The notes: generated by a model not told the origin, from the letters alone. 17,321 nucleotides of DNA from Falciphora oryzae (GCA_000733355.1 JNVV01000037.1:1-17321); one strand, 5' to 3'. Shown: positions 9,286-17,321, numbered from the stretch's first letter. Program-made: numbers and translations.

Positions 9286-9753
9286 CAAGTACAAAAAAGG
9301 AGGAATGATGGGATAGACTTCGTGTGTCTGCAAAGGATACTTGACCGCTTGTCAGCCACCTGGTTGATACTCACATTTATCTTGCGCCGTGGCGTGGTGG
9401 GATTTTCACATCATGGACCTCCCCGCGTTGTTGATCCCGATGGAGATTCAGGGGTAGCGCTTTCATCCGGCCAGTTGCTGATTCAGGGGCAACCCTGAAA
9501 TCCCGGCTCCGTTGATACAACTGCGCTACAACGCGGGATAGGATACGTCCAGCTTCTGCTCCGTTGACACTGGATCGGCATCGTAGAGATTGACGCAGTG
9601 ATCATCCTCACCCGACAGCACCGAGTCCTATTTAATGGTTTCTTCTTTGCAGAGCTCGAAGTTTAGTCCACGGGAAATTTGCGGGCAATTTCCATCTCAT
9701 CGTGCACTACCTATGTCTTTCATCACTTCTGATAGGGCACTGGCACTACGACT
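9286..9753. other. Unassigned sequence upstream of the coiled-coil relic
   Basis: A minus-strand GTGAGT donor with GGCTGACAAG and CTTTGCAG at about 9373-9327 would make a 47-nt intron of a further upstream exon, but the joined frame then meets a change of frame before the recognised exon. A short inverted pair (TTCAGGG and CCCTGAA) lies at 9482-9499. Nothing else is assigned. Confidence 0.3.
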
Positions 9754-10300
9754 GTGGCAGGAGCCACGTGTGTCTGCGTCAACCGCCGGCTCGCAAGGTG
9801 GTGACTCCAAGGGCGACATTCGCAAAGGATGGTGGTACCCATCACCGGTAGTGGCAGGAGCTGCGTGACGTGCGTCTGCATAAACCGGCAGGCACCCCGC
9901 AAAATGGCGAGGATTCAGGGTCCGCTCCACTAGGTGGGGGGTTAGGCAGGCGAGGACGATGACTACCTAGTGACCCACAGCGGCAGGAGCCGCCTGGTAT
10001 GCATCTGCATCAACCAGCGCCCCGCAAGTGGCGGAGTATACCTAGGCAGATTCAAGGGCATCGTCACTTTTTGAGGTTCTGCTTGTTGCGACGACCTGTG
10101 ACAACAGAATCGGTCGGCCGAGTACCTACCTAGGTAGTGGCCCAGCGGCAGGAGCTGCGTGCGTCTACATCACCCGGCCTCCAGCCGCGAACTGGCTGGC
10201 TGGACTGGCCGTAATAATGACGACAGAATCAGGACGGCGGCACAAGCAACCTCGCTCAGGGGCAGGAGCGGCTTAACCCTGAACAGGAGCTGGCTGGGGC
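9754..10300 (+). repeat. Irregular array of degenerate GGCAGGAGC repeats
   Basis: Five copies of a core GGCAGGAGC(C/T)GC begin near 9754, 9851, 9980, 10145 and 10259. In copies 1-4 it is followed by a GTGTCTGCGTC- or GCATCTGCATC-like segment, then AACC and a CCCGCAA/TGGCG segment. Spacing is uneven (97, 129, 165 and 114 nt). A second shared block, GACAACAGAATC and GACGACAGAATC, occurs at about 10099 and 10219. Copies are diverged and carry insertions, so this is an old duplication array rather than a fresh satellite. No coding frame spans it. Confidence 0.6.
10126..10137. repeat. CCTAGG-centred palindrome
   Basis: CTACCTAGGTAG is a perfect 12-bp palindrome. A second, 10-bp TACCTAGGTA is at 10732-10741. 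They belong to a motif family that recurs through 10.0-14.15 kb. Confidence 0.8.
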
Positions 10301-10522
10301 TTGACTTTCGTCCTCCCCGTGCCTGCCCTTTCTCCGATCGTGCCTGCTGACTCTGTTTATTATCGACCTGAACTTATTTTGTAGAACCTGCTGGAAAGGT
10401 CACGTATGATAGGATCAGGCCACAAGTGGAGCGAGATGACGTGTGAACCAGGTAGGCCTTAGAAGCAGCCCATGTGCTCGAAGAAGGAAGGGGCATCTAG
10501 CCCTCCATCAATTCTACCCAAA

Positions 10523-10536
10523 GGTAGCTAGCTACC
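10523..10536. repeat. GGTAGCTAGCTACC palindrome with flanking CTAC units
   Basis: A perfect 14-bp palindrome followed by CTGCCTACCTACCTGC. It is a variant of the same tetranucleotide-based palindromes, centred on GCTAGC instead of CCTAGG. Confidence 0.8.
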
Positions 10537-10607
10537 TGCCTACCTACCTGCACCTCTTTGTCCGACTATGCGCAGATTGGGGTCCGTTCGGCAACTTCTG
10601 TAGGAGC

Positions 10608-10673
10608 TCAGGGGACAGCGCCGGCGGCTGTGGCCAGGGCGGTGACGGCCGCGGTCCAGGAGGAGAATCTCAT
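10608..10673 (-). pseudogene. Orphan secretory start: signal peptide followed by a stop
   Basis: On the minus strand an ATG in good fungal context (GTCACAATGAG) opens MRFSSWTAAVTALATAAGAV, a textbook signal peptide: a basic n-region, an Ala/Thr/Leu-rich core and an AGA cleavage site. TGA follows directly at 10610-10608. A one-base shift keeps about 20 more codons open, to the CTAC-repeat region. No mature domain is recognisable downstream (lower coordinates). The GH20 fragment lies upstream on the same strand, so the two cannot be one gene in this order unless rearranged. The AGGTAG-type repeats immediately downstream may mark a break. Confidence 0.35.
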
Positions 10674-11079
10674 TGTGACTGTGACTTGTGCAGGTCGTGA
10701 GTTCCTGTCTCCGGCTGTACAAATACCTGGGTACCTAGGTAGCCACAGCTGATCCTCAAAATCCTTGTCCTCGATGTTCGGGCTCACTGGTTTGCAATTG
10801 TTTGCCGGGCGTTTGCGGCGCCAGGGCCTCCGGCACAAACGGCATCAGGCGCACCGCGAGAACTGCTGCAGCGTCGCGGAGCATCCCACTACCACGCACA
10901 GCTCGCGCACCATCACAAGCTCCAGCACGACGTCCAAATTGACAAACAGCATTTCGTACTCGACCGGCAGCACCACCGGCGCGAGGAGCATGTCCAGATA
11001 GCTCGCCCACCGGCAGCGAATGGCTTGCAATCTGCTCGCCGCCGCTGCTATAGAGGCGCGAGGATGGGAGGCCAGAGGA

Positions 11080-11280
11080 ACGTGACTGGAAGGGCCCAGG
11101 CAGGTTTACGGCCAGCCAAGGCCAGGCCAGGACCTCGGGAATGACAGTGACCCCCCTGCGCGCGCAGTGGAATTGTAGGTCCCCAAAGTCGGCCCGGGAC
11201 AACGTCTCGTTATCGCGCCCGTGCGCCACGCTATGCAGCCCCTCGTCGCACTCTAGAAGCAGCGAGAAGTGTGAGGAGAC
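11080..11280 (-). pseudogene. Fragment of a family 20 glycoside hydrolase (beta-N-acetylhexosaminidase-like)
   Basis: A minus-strand frame reads HFSLLLECDEGL, then ETLSRADFGDLQ, then RRGVTVIPEV. This matches the part of GH20 enzymes where a substrate-facing loop leads to the strand V-I-P-E before P-G-H. After codon GAG (11136-11134) the frame shifts, and PGLALAGRKPAWAL follows, corresponding to the family's P-G-H-x-L-A and K-P-x-x-A-L region with the His replaced by Leu. The catalytic Asp-Glu pair, the N-terminal part and the rest of the barrel are not recognisable within 10.75-11.6 kb. The source enzyme would cleave terminal N-acetylglucosamine from chitin oligomers or glycans; this remnant cannot. 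The assignment rests on remembered family motifs. Confidence 0.5.
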
Positions 11281-11349
11281 GTCCTGCTCTTCGGCACTCA
11301 AGTCCCTTTGGGGATGCTGGCGTTTTTGTTGGGCTTTTTTCAACATCAT

Positions 11350-13520
11350 AAACTGAGCTTGGCGTAAGGCCTTGGGTGGTGTCCCTCAACCATTGCAGCG
11401 TTGGAGTACTAATGTCGCGAGGAAGTGGGTACCCCAGGCCTGATGAGCCTTGGGTCAGTATCACGGCCTTCGCCCACGCCACGGATGCTCCCTCACAGTT
11501 ACAGAGCATCCGGGCTGCTCCGCACTTGACCCCCATACTCCAGCACACTCGTGTATACAAGGCCAGAGGGTCTCCCACCCTTTGCCACGCTCGATTTCAT
11601 AGATAACAAATACAGATCGGTCTTCTTGGCCTACTGCGTGCCCTCTTCTTTGCAATACCTTAGCTCTTCTACGCTACTTTAAGCATCCTCACGGTTATGT
11701 TCTCTGCGCCCGTGCTGCTTTCCTAATTCTACTGTCTCTTTTGTATTCTCCGTCCGCCTACACGCGGCAGCCATTGGGGATCGAGTAGATCTGGGCGAGG
11801 GGATCCAGCCTGGGGTTGTCGATATCTACTCTCCCGGCTCTTGACGAAGCTCTTTGCGGAGAGCGCATACCTTTTTCTGCGGGCTGTTGATAATGACGTT
11901 CGAAGCTAGAAGAGGGCACGCTGGATACCCGACCTTGGCTTTTTGCCAGTCAGCTATTTGTAGCATCTTTTTGCTGGCGGCCACTCCCGTGTCCGTCTCG
12001 GTGAATATCAGAGCACTTCAGGGGTTTGATCGTTGTGGTAAATACCTAGAGGTTGTGTTAGGAATTGTTGCAGGCATGCGGCTGGGCTGTGCACTAATTA
12101 CACTTCTCAAACGCAGCTAGGCATGCGGATCTAGATAGATAAAACAAGCACATTTCTTCAAAGCAAAAAAGAAAAAAAAAACTCCGTTAGCCAACTCGGT
12201 CGCTTGGCCTGCAGCTTCTCTCCAAGTAGGGCCTTTATGGGAAAATACTGGAGCCCTCGCTCGGAAGGGTCAAGCCTGTTAAGGTCGTGGTCGTCAGTTC
12301 CTGGGTATAGAGAATTGTAGGGGGTAGGTTGATGCAAAGGATCGTCTCTGCGCAAAGGGCCGTTCACGCATGGGGTCTGACTACGCGGGTCGGGGAACGG
12401 GCGGATTTGCCGGCCCTCCTGCAAAGTTGGCTTTGACGCGCGGGGGAAGTCGGGTCGTGCGTTGCCTGGAGAAGCGAGTAGGGTACATATGAGCGTCTTC
12501 GTTTTTCGCCTGCAGGCTCATCAGGTATCCTAATCTTTGGCCATGCGTGCACGCTACGCCTCGTCTTTACCGGTCCCGTTCGCAATTGGTAGCCTTTTGT
12601 AGGCGAATAAAACGCAAAGCGTGGCTATCACTGGCGCTTTTCACGCGAAGGAGGCGGTGCAAGAGATACTCGACATCAAGGCGGAGTCGACGGTGCCGGC
12701 GAGGTCGGGCCGGAGGCAGTGCCCGAGTAAATGATAAGGTCGACGCAAGCGGCTGAGGGCCACAAACGCCACTCTGAACGTGCTTCGTAATCTTTATGCA
12801 AGGTGCGAAAGGTGGAGGCATTTGCGGCAAGCCAGGGTGTTATAGCCAAACGTCGAAGCTGTAGGTCGTTGGGCGAGGTGGCAACCGTGCAGGTGAGTAT
12901 GGGCACGCGCAAGCGGCGGTTAATCCTTTGGCTAAGAGAAGCCTTCTGGCGGGAAGGGGAAGGCAGGCTGACGGTGGTGAGCCTTGGAGGAAAGCCACTG
13001 GCTTCCAACGAGGAAGCTTGCGGTCGGTCTCTGGACCATTCTGTTGGCGGCGTTTCGTTGGGGACGACTTTATCTTACGCTGAGGGCTTTCTGATCTGGA
13101 CACGGCACCTGGGCTGGTGTGGACGAATTTGCCTGCATTCTGGAGGCTTCTCCCCTGTAGGGAAGCTGATCACCAGCGCGAAGCTTGACCCCTTTTCTGC
13201 AACCTACGTGGCACACCTACGAAAAAAAAAAACATGCAACTCTGCACTGGGCTGCACCTGAAATGGAAGCTACCTGTACGGAAAGTTAAGAGCTCCAATC
13301 TACAGCCATTTTCCCATTTTTTGGCTTCAAATTAATATCGGTTGTGTTTGTTGCATCAGTTTTCACAACAAGGAAGGATTTCAAGTGGTGCAGTGCAGAG
13401 GTGCACGCTTTTTCGGAGGGACCGTGGAAGAGTTACAGCCCGGATCCCGTGTGGGACCGGCTGACGCCATCAGCCCCGAGATCCTCCCATGCCGTGACAG
13501 CGAAAGAATTCCCTTCTGGC
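11350..13520. other. Unassigned stretch with one possible C-terminal exon relic
   Basis: No complete gene is supported. On the minus strand at about 11830-11758 a short frame DNPRLDPLAQIYSIPNGCRV ends at TAG (11760-11758) and reads like a protein C terminus; its upstream frame is lost. The plus-strand open frame 12803-13261 (152 codons) and the overlapping minus-strand frames at 12567-13103 show no domain and conflict with one another. Short A-runs occur at 12172-12181 and 13211-13220. No transposon ends or RNA genes are seen. Confidence 0.35.
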
Positions 13521-13523
13521 GTC

Positions 13524-13557
13524 GGTAGGTAGGTAGGTACCTAGGTAGGTAGGCACC
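13524..13557. repeat. GGTA/CCTA repeat block with CCTAGG centre
   Basis: GGTAGGTAGGTAGGTACC leads directly into TAGGTAGGTAGGCACC. The block holds the palindrome GGTACC and a CCTAGG overlap. It is the longest uninterrupted member of the palindrome family in the window. Confidence 0.85.
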
Positions 13558-14067
13558 TATCTAACCGCCCATTTCAGCTCTTCTTGGCTTATCGGTACTG
13601 TTGGGAGGTACGAACCCTGTCCTTTTGCTTTCAGGGCCCTATGGTGGGCTCCCGTGCAAGCTCCGTCTCATCATGCTTTCGCTCTTCCGTCTTTGCCGTT
13701 TGGGGGTGGTGATGGCTAAAAGGGCTCACCATTATCTGCCAGCAGCATGGGTCTAAGGCTTGGATGAAGGAAGCAAACGAGATCGTGGGAAATGAGAGCG
13801 GGTGCCGGATGGTGTGCACGGGACATCTGCTTTGTGACACAAGTACCATCGGAAATATCACCAAGTGCCTATCCCCTAGTTGCTTTTTCCAATCGCTTTC
13901 TCCGGTCGCTTCCTGGCAGGCTTATGGCTGGTAATATCAAGATGCGACAACAGGCGACCGTATGATAGCTTCTGATCGCGGCAGCGGTCAGTCATCTTAT
14001 CCCGGCTCGACTCCATACTCGCTACAGTTTTGCAGAGCCGTACCAGCCCACCAATTAGACAGCAAAA
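13558..14067. other. Unassigned stretch between palindromic blocks
   Basis: A minus-strand open frame (13864-13631) and shorter plus-strand frames show no domain. I see nothing else here. Confidence 0.35.
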
Positions 14068-14106
14068 TACCTGAGTACCAGGTACATAGGTAGGTACCTA
14101 GGTAGC
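14068..14106. repeat. Compound GGTACC/CCTAGG palindrome block
   Basis: The block contains TACCTGAGTACCAGGTA followed by CATAGGTAGGTACCTAGGTA. Another GGTACC with TAGG flank follows at 14142-14150. The block sits about 270 bp past the 3' end of the hydrolase relic. Confidence 0.8.
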
Positions 14107-14380
14107 GGGAAATCAGCGACGCGATGCAGGCCCCTATCTACATAGGTACCTTGCAGCTGAACTTGGCCCGATAAGCCAAGACATAGCATGCCAATCGCCG
14201 CCACCTGGGCTTGACAGCTTCGTAAGGCATCAATCGCTGTGCTGGCACACCAACCGGCATAACGTTATCCGTCAAGGCGGCATCTGCAGAGGAGCCACTC
14301 GTTGGCCACGCCAAGGGGCCTCCAGCGCCGGAGAGATCTCCCTGCCCACCCGGGTGCGCAATCCTCCCCTCTGAAGGTTC

Positions 14381-15462
14381 TTACGCCAGCAGTCCCCAGA
14401 TGAACTCCTCCGCCAGGGCCACCATCTCGACGCCCCTCTCGCCCGTGGCGACATTCACATGGCCCCCGGCCAGGTGCATGTGCGAGCCGGAAGCTGAGAT
14501 GCGAGAAAATGCGGCCTCCTGTTCGCTGGGGGTCCGAGATGCAGTCCTTGGCGGGCACTGCCATGAGCATGGGCGGCTGAATCATCTTGAGGTACTCGAG
14601 CGACCTGAAGAAAGCTAGTTTGTGGTACGTCTTCAGCGCAATCCTGTCGCGGAACCCGGCAGCCCCCTTCTCCTTGGCGAGCTGCATGAAGGCGCACGAC
14701 TCGTGGCCCCCGGGCCCGCCCGCTCCGGCCATGCCGATGGGATTGTCGCCCTTGGGCGTGAAGGGCGCGATCTCTTGCAGCGCGTTGCCGCGCAGCTGAG
14801 ACACACGGTCCTGTGTCACGCGCACGAACGCCGCGCCGCGCCTCTTTAGCTGCACGAAGCTGAAGAGCGGGCAGGCCATGACGAGGGTCCTGGGCCTGCG
14901 GTCCACGGCCGCGCAGCAGGCGTTGATGACTGCGCTCACCGAGAGGCCCCACGGGGTGGTGCTCGAGGCATCGAATGAAGGCAGGCGAAACACGTAGGTG
15001 ATGATGTCTGGTCGCCGGGGGAGGTGTGGGCATCGGCTTTGTCCGTCTATCAAGCCCCACCGGCGGCTGCAGGGTCCGGCGCTAATTCATCTCGTCTGAC
15101 TTACTTGATAAGTCCTTGGCCATCTGCAAAGGGTTGATCAGGTTCCGAGGCTGGCCTCCGCTGCCTCCCACGCTACGGGCATCGTAGAACAGGATGTTGA
15201 AGCCAAGAGCGTGAAAGGCCTCGGCCACCTCAGGCAGGGCCATTTTCTTGACGCGGTTGAATTGTTCATGAGAGGTAAGTATTAGCAAACAAAAAATTAG
15301 AAGCTCAGCTCACATGACCGAGATGGCCAGTACTATGGGAAGCTCATTTACGCCGTGCGACATAATGAGTGCCGGAGCCGGGCCCTCGACCCAGTAGAGC
15401 CATGCCCAGATGCTCGTCCTATCAATGGTTCGGCACTCGACTGGTCGATGGCGTGCTACCAT
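14381..15462 (-). pseudogene. Alpha/beta hydrolase of polyketide-cluster type, three lesions
   Basis: Exons 15462-15352, 15261-15105 and 15007-14381 would encode about 297 aa, near the family's usual size. Landmarks: GPAPALIMSHG (oxyanion region), MALPEVAEAFHALGF, YDARSVGGSGGQPRN, nucleophile Ser112 in WGLSVS, VDRRPRTLVMACPLFSF, NPIGMAGAGGPGG, RDRIALKTYHKL, a C-terminal Asp (AVPAKD) and the catalytic His in LAGGHVNVATGERG. Intron 2 (15104-15008) has GTAAGT and ACCAG and is in phase. Lesions: intron 1 (15351-15262) ends AACAA, so the AG is lost, immediately before the conserved FN codons; the elbow G-x-S-x-G reads GLSVS; and a run of five C on the minus strand (plus 14528-14532) carries one base too many, moving the His-bearing end into another frame. 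Relatives, such as the polyketide transferase of the fumagillin pathway (from memory), act beside reducing polyketide synthases. The homopolymer lesion could be a sequencing error; the other two are harder to explain that way. Confidence 0.78.
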
Positions 15463-15676
15463 GGTGTGAGTTTTACCGAGGCTGGATGTCAGCAGATCCT
15501 TGGCTGTTTGATAATGCAAGGGTTCGCGGGAAAATTGCGAAAAGTGCGTTAATCCTCCTCCACATGCCTTTCTCAGTTACGCCCTGATTCGACTCAACAC
15601 CGCCAACAAGTGCCTCTTTGCCCAGGACTTCTTCCGGGTCACAGCCAGAGATGCCCCGTACTGGAGTAGAGTCAAT
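15463..15676. promoter_or_regulatory. Divergent interval between hydrolase and polyketide synthase relics
   Basis: The two relics start about 215 bp apart on opposite strands, so this interval would have held a shared bidirectional promoter. A plus-strand frame is open from about 15575 through the PKS ATG, reading KCLFAQDFFRV and APYWSRVN before it. It may be an upstream coding remnant or chance. No regulator motif is certain. Confidence 0.3.
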
Positions 15677-17058
15677 ATGGCGGAAATACAATCCCAGCAA
15701 GAGCTAATGGTCATAATTGGCTTTGCCTGCCGCGTCTGGGGCGGCGGTGGCACGCCACACAAGCTCCGGTCCTTGTTAGAGCAAGGGGAGATTGCGCCCG
15801 ACACGGTGCCGTGCCGCCGTCCCGCTTCAACCTGGCGGGCCACTAGGACGGCTCGGCCAAGCCCGGCACCATGCGGCCCGCCGCCGGCATGGCTCTCTTG
15901 GCGGTATCGACATTACAAAGTTTGACGCCGGCTTCTCCGAGACGTTTGGGGCTGACGCCACGGCCATGGACCCCAACCAGTGGTAGATGCTCGAGGTCGT
16001 GTACGAGGGCCTGGGAAACGAGGGCATCCCGAGGTGGAGAAGCTCGATGGGCCCCGTCGCCTGTTTCGTCGGCTCCCACCCAACAGACTACCTCGACATG
16101 ATGCAGCGGGATGTCGACGACCGCGCTCCGGGCCTTCTGATCGGTACCGGCCGAGCCGTCATGTCCAACCGCATCAGCTACTTACTCAACGCCAAGAGGC
16201 CCCCAGCCACGCTCGACACGGCCTACTCGGGAGCCCGGTGTGGCTGGACCTGGCGTGCCGGTCGCTGCAGAGCGGCGAGGTCAGCGTGGCCATCGTGGCG
16301 ACGAGCAGCCTATGCCTCAACCCGGACCACGTCATGGACATGGGCACTGTCGGCCAGGCGCACTCGCCGACGGCGCTGCGCCACACCTTCGACGCCGACA
16401 CCGACGGCTACCGCAAGGCCGAGGCCGTGATGTAGGATGGTATGTAAGCCACCTGTGGGAGCACTGCTCCCACGGTCGGGCCTCACCTTTTGGGAGTGCC
16501 CAATAGTGCAACACGTGGGCTGCCTGCTAGTCGGGCGCCTGGCCGACGCGGTGCGGATCCAAGATCCGATACACGCTATTGTGCGCAGCACCGCATTCAA
16601 CAGCAACGGGCGCACGCGGGGCATGGGCGGCATTGTGCAGCCGAACGGCGAGATGCAGGCGGCGGCGATCTGGCGGGCGTACGCCAACCCGGGCATCGAG
16701 TCGCTCAACGGCACGGCCTTCCTCGAGTGTCACGGCACCGGCACTCCCGCTGGTGATCCAGAAGAGGTGCACGGGTCTGTTTTTGCCTCGGCTTGCGATT
16801 CTGCGCGGCCACTCGTGATCGGCTCTATCAAGAGCAACATTGGTCACTCGGGGCCGGCGGCGGGCATCACGTCCATAGTCAAGCCCATCATGGCCACGGA
16901 GAAGGGCGTGATCGTAGTGACGCCCACGTTCATTAAGTCAAGTCCCAGGAGTAAGTGTGGTGCAGCAAAGGCGCCCTGGCAAGTTGGAGAGGATACCTCG
17001 AATAGTGCTAAACAGTTCGTCAGTCGACTTCTCTGGGAACGAGGTCAGGGCCACTCGG
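15677..17058 (+). pseudogene. Broken polyketide synthase: N terminus and ketosynthase domain only
   Basis: The frame starts MAEIQSQQELMVIIGFACR, the usual opening of a fungal iterative PKS, probably reducing type. Recognisable ketosynthase segments follow in changing frames: SRFNLAGH, GADATAMDPNQ, MLEVVYEGLGN, GTGRAVMSNRISYLLNAK, DTAYSGA, LDLACRSLQSGEV, HTFDADTDGY, FNSNGRTRG, ECHGTGTPAGDP and KSNIGHSGPAAG. Both catalytic His are kept, but the active-site Cys of DTACSGS is Tyr (16224-16226). Stops are at 15844-15846 (expected Tyr), 15984-15986 (expected Gln) and 16433-16435. Frames change near 15812, 15895 and 16231, and a compensating pair lies near 16029 and 16052. A normal intron survives at 16951-17023 (GTAAGT...CAG) and joins in phase to give PRIDFSGNEVRATR. 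Homology ends at about 17058; no acyltransferase or later domain follows. The product would have condensed acyl and malonyl units. Confidence 0.88.
16455..16473 (+). repeat. Perfect 9-bp inverted repeat inside the PKS break
   Basis: GTGGGAGCA and TGCTCCCAC are separated by one C. The pair lies in a segment of about 90 bp, with no ketosynthase similarity, that splits the conserved run KAEAV from GRLADAV. The segment also has GTATGTAAG (16440-16448) and AATAG (16502-16506), so it may be an old intron, an insertion, or both. Confidence 0.75.
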
Positions 17059-17260
17059 CTAGCACAAGGCGGCCGTCAGGCGACATCAGCCTCAAAGCAC
17101 CAGACGGCTCCGGAATCTCGGTGTACAGCTCGTTCAGGAGAGCCGTACAGGCAGGGCTAGCAGCCTCTTGGCTTTGTCCACCCACTGGGTGTCGTCCGCG
17201 TGGGGCTCTTCGCCCACCCAATAATGTGGTAGGTGGTGCGTGGATCGGCGGGATTCTTTG
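17051..17260 (-). other. Coding-like minus-strand remnant abutting the PKS fragment
   Basis: On the minus strand, HYWVGEEPHADDTQWVDKAK (about 17225-17166) and, after a one-base change of frame, ALLNELYTEIPEPSGALRL read like protein and end at a TGA beside the last PKS similarity. I do not recognise a family. Plus-strand frames here are also open, so strand and reality are uncertain. If real, it is the tail of a separate broken gene. Confidence 0.25.
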
Positions 17261-17321
17261 GAGGTTCCGCCTCGGGCAGGGAAGATAATATGTTGAACCT
17301 GAAAAACACCTGTCAGTGGCT

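Noticed and set aside
12803..13261. 152-codon plus-strand open frame as a gene
   Set aside because: No domain, no convincing start context or introns, and overlapping open frames of similar quality on the other strand.
14265..17058. Heavy repeat-induced point mutation across the polyketide region
   Set aside because: The region stays GC-rich, and many lesions are indels or transversions; only a few changes have the expected dinucleotide context.
1..17321. tRNA or rRNA genes
   Set aside because: No T-loop GGTTCGA-type motif with matching arms, and no rRNA-like conserved stretch, was found on either strand.

Overview
This window is nuclear DNA of a filamentous ascomycete. The evidence is a spliced gene with short GT-AG introns of 60-111 nt, CTAAC/CTGAC-type branch points, GC-rich third codon positions, and decayed secondary-metabolism genes of fungal type. 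The dispersed TACCTAGGTA palindromes and protein style make a Sordariomycete my best guess; that is inference. It is accessory, gene-poor sequence: one complete gene, one gene cut by the left edge, and a series of gene relics between unassigned stretches.

Layout. 1-930 (minus): the 5' part of an unrecognised gene with a zinc-knuckle-like start, a SUMO-interaction motif and four SUMO-acceptor motifs. 1.0-4.6 kb: no reliable gene. 4.7-5.0 kb: a possible cupin relic. 5.87-8.03 kb: an intact four-exon cytochrome P450 (535 aa) with a TATA box and a palindromic TATATA element upstream. 8.5-8.6 kb: a 19-bp purine-rich minisatellite. 8.8-9.3 kb (minus): a coiled-coil gene relic whose intron holds a 42-nt homopolymer. 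9.75-10.3 kb: a family of degenerate GGCAGGAGC-containing repeats. 10.0-14.15 kb: many CCTAGG-centred palindromes. 10.6-11.3 kb: an orphan signal-peptide start and a glycoside hydrolase family 20 fragment. 14.38-15.46 kb (minus): an alpha/beta hydrolase with three independent lesions. 15.68-17.06 kb (plus): a beta-ketoacyl synthase fragment of a polyketide synthase, with stops, frameshifts and the catalytic Cys changed to Tyr.

The hydrolase and polyketide synthase are divergently arranged with about 215 bp between their starts, as expected of a former biosynthetic cluster; the hydrolase resembles the stand-alone hydrolases/acyltransferases encoded beside fungal reducing polyketide synthases. 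Both are broken. The P450, about 6 kb away, may be a surviving cluster member or an independent gene. I found no convincing new molecular system. The most interesting points are the SUMO-motif protein, the unusual P450 I-helix, the single-step lesions in the hydrolase, and the non-coding repeat and palindrome families.
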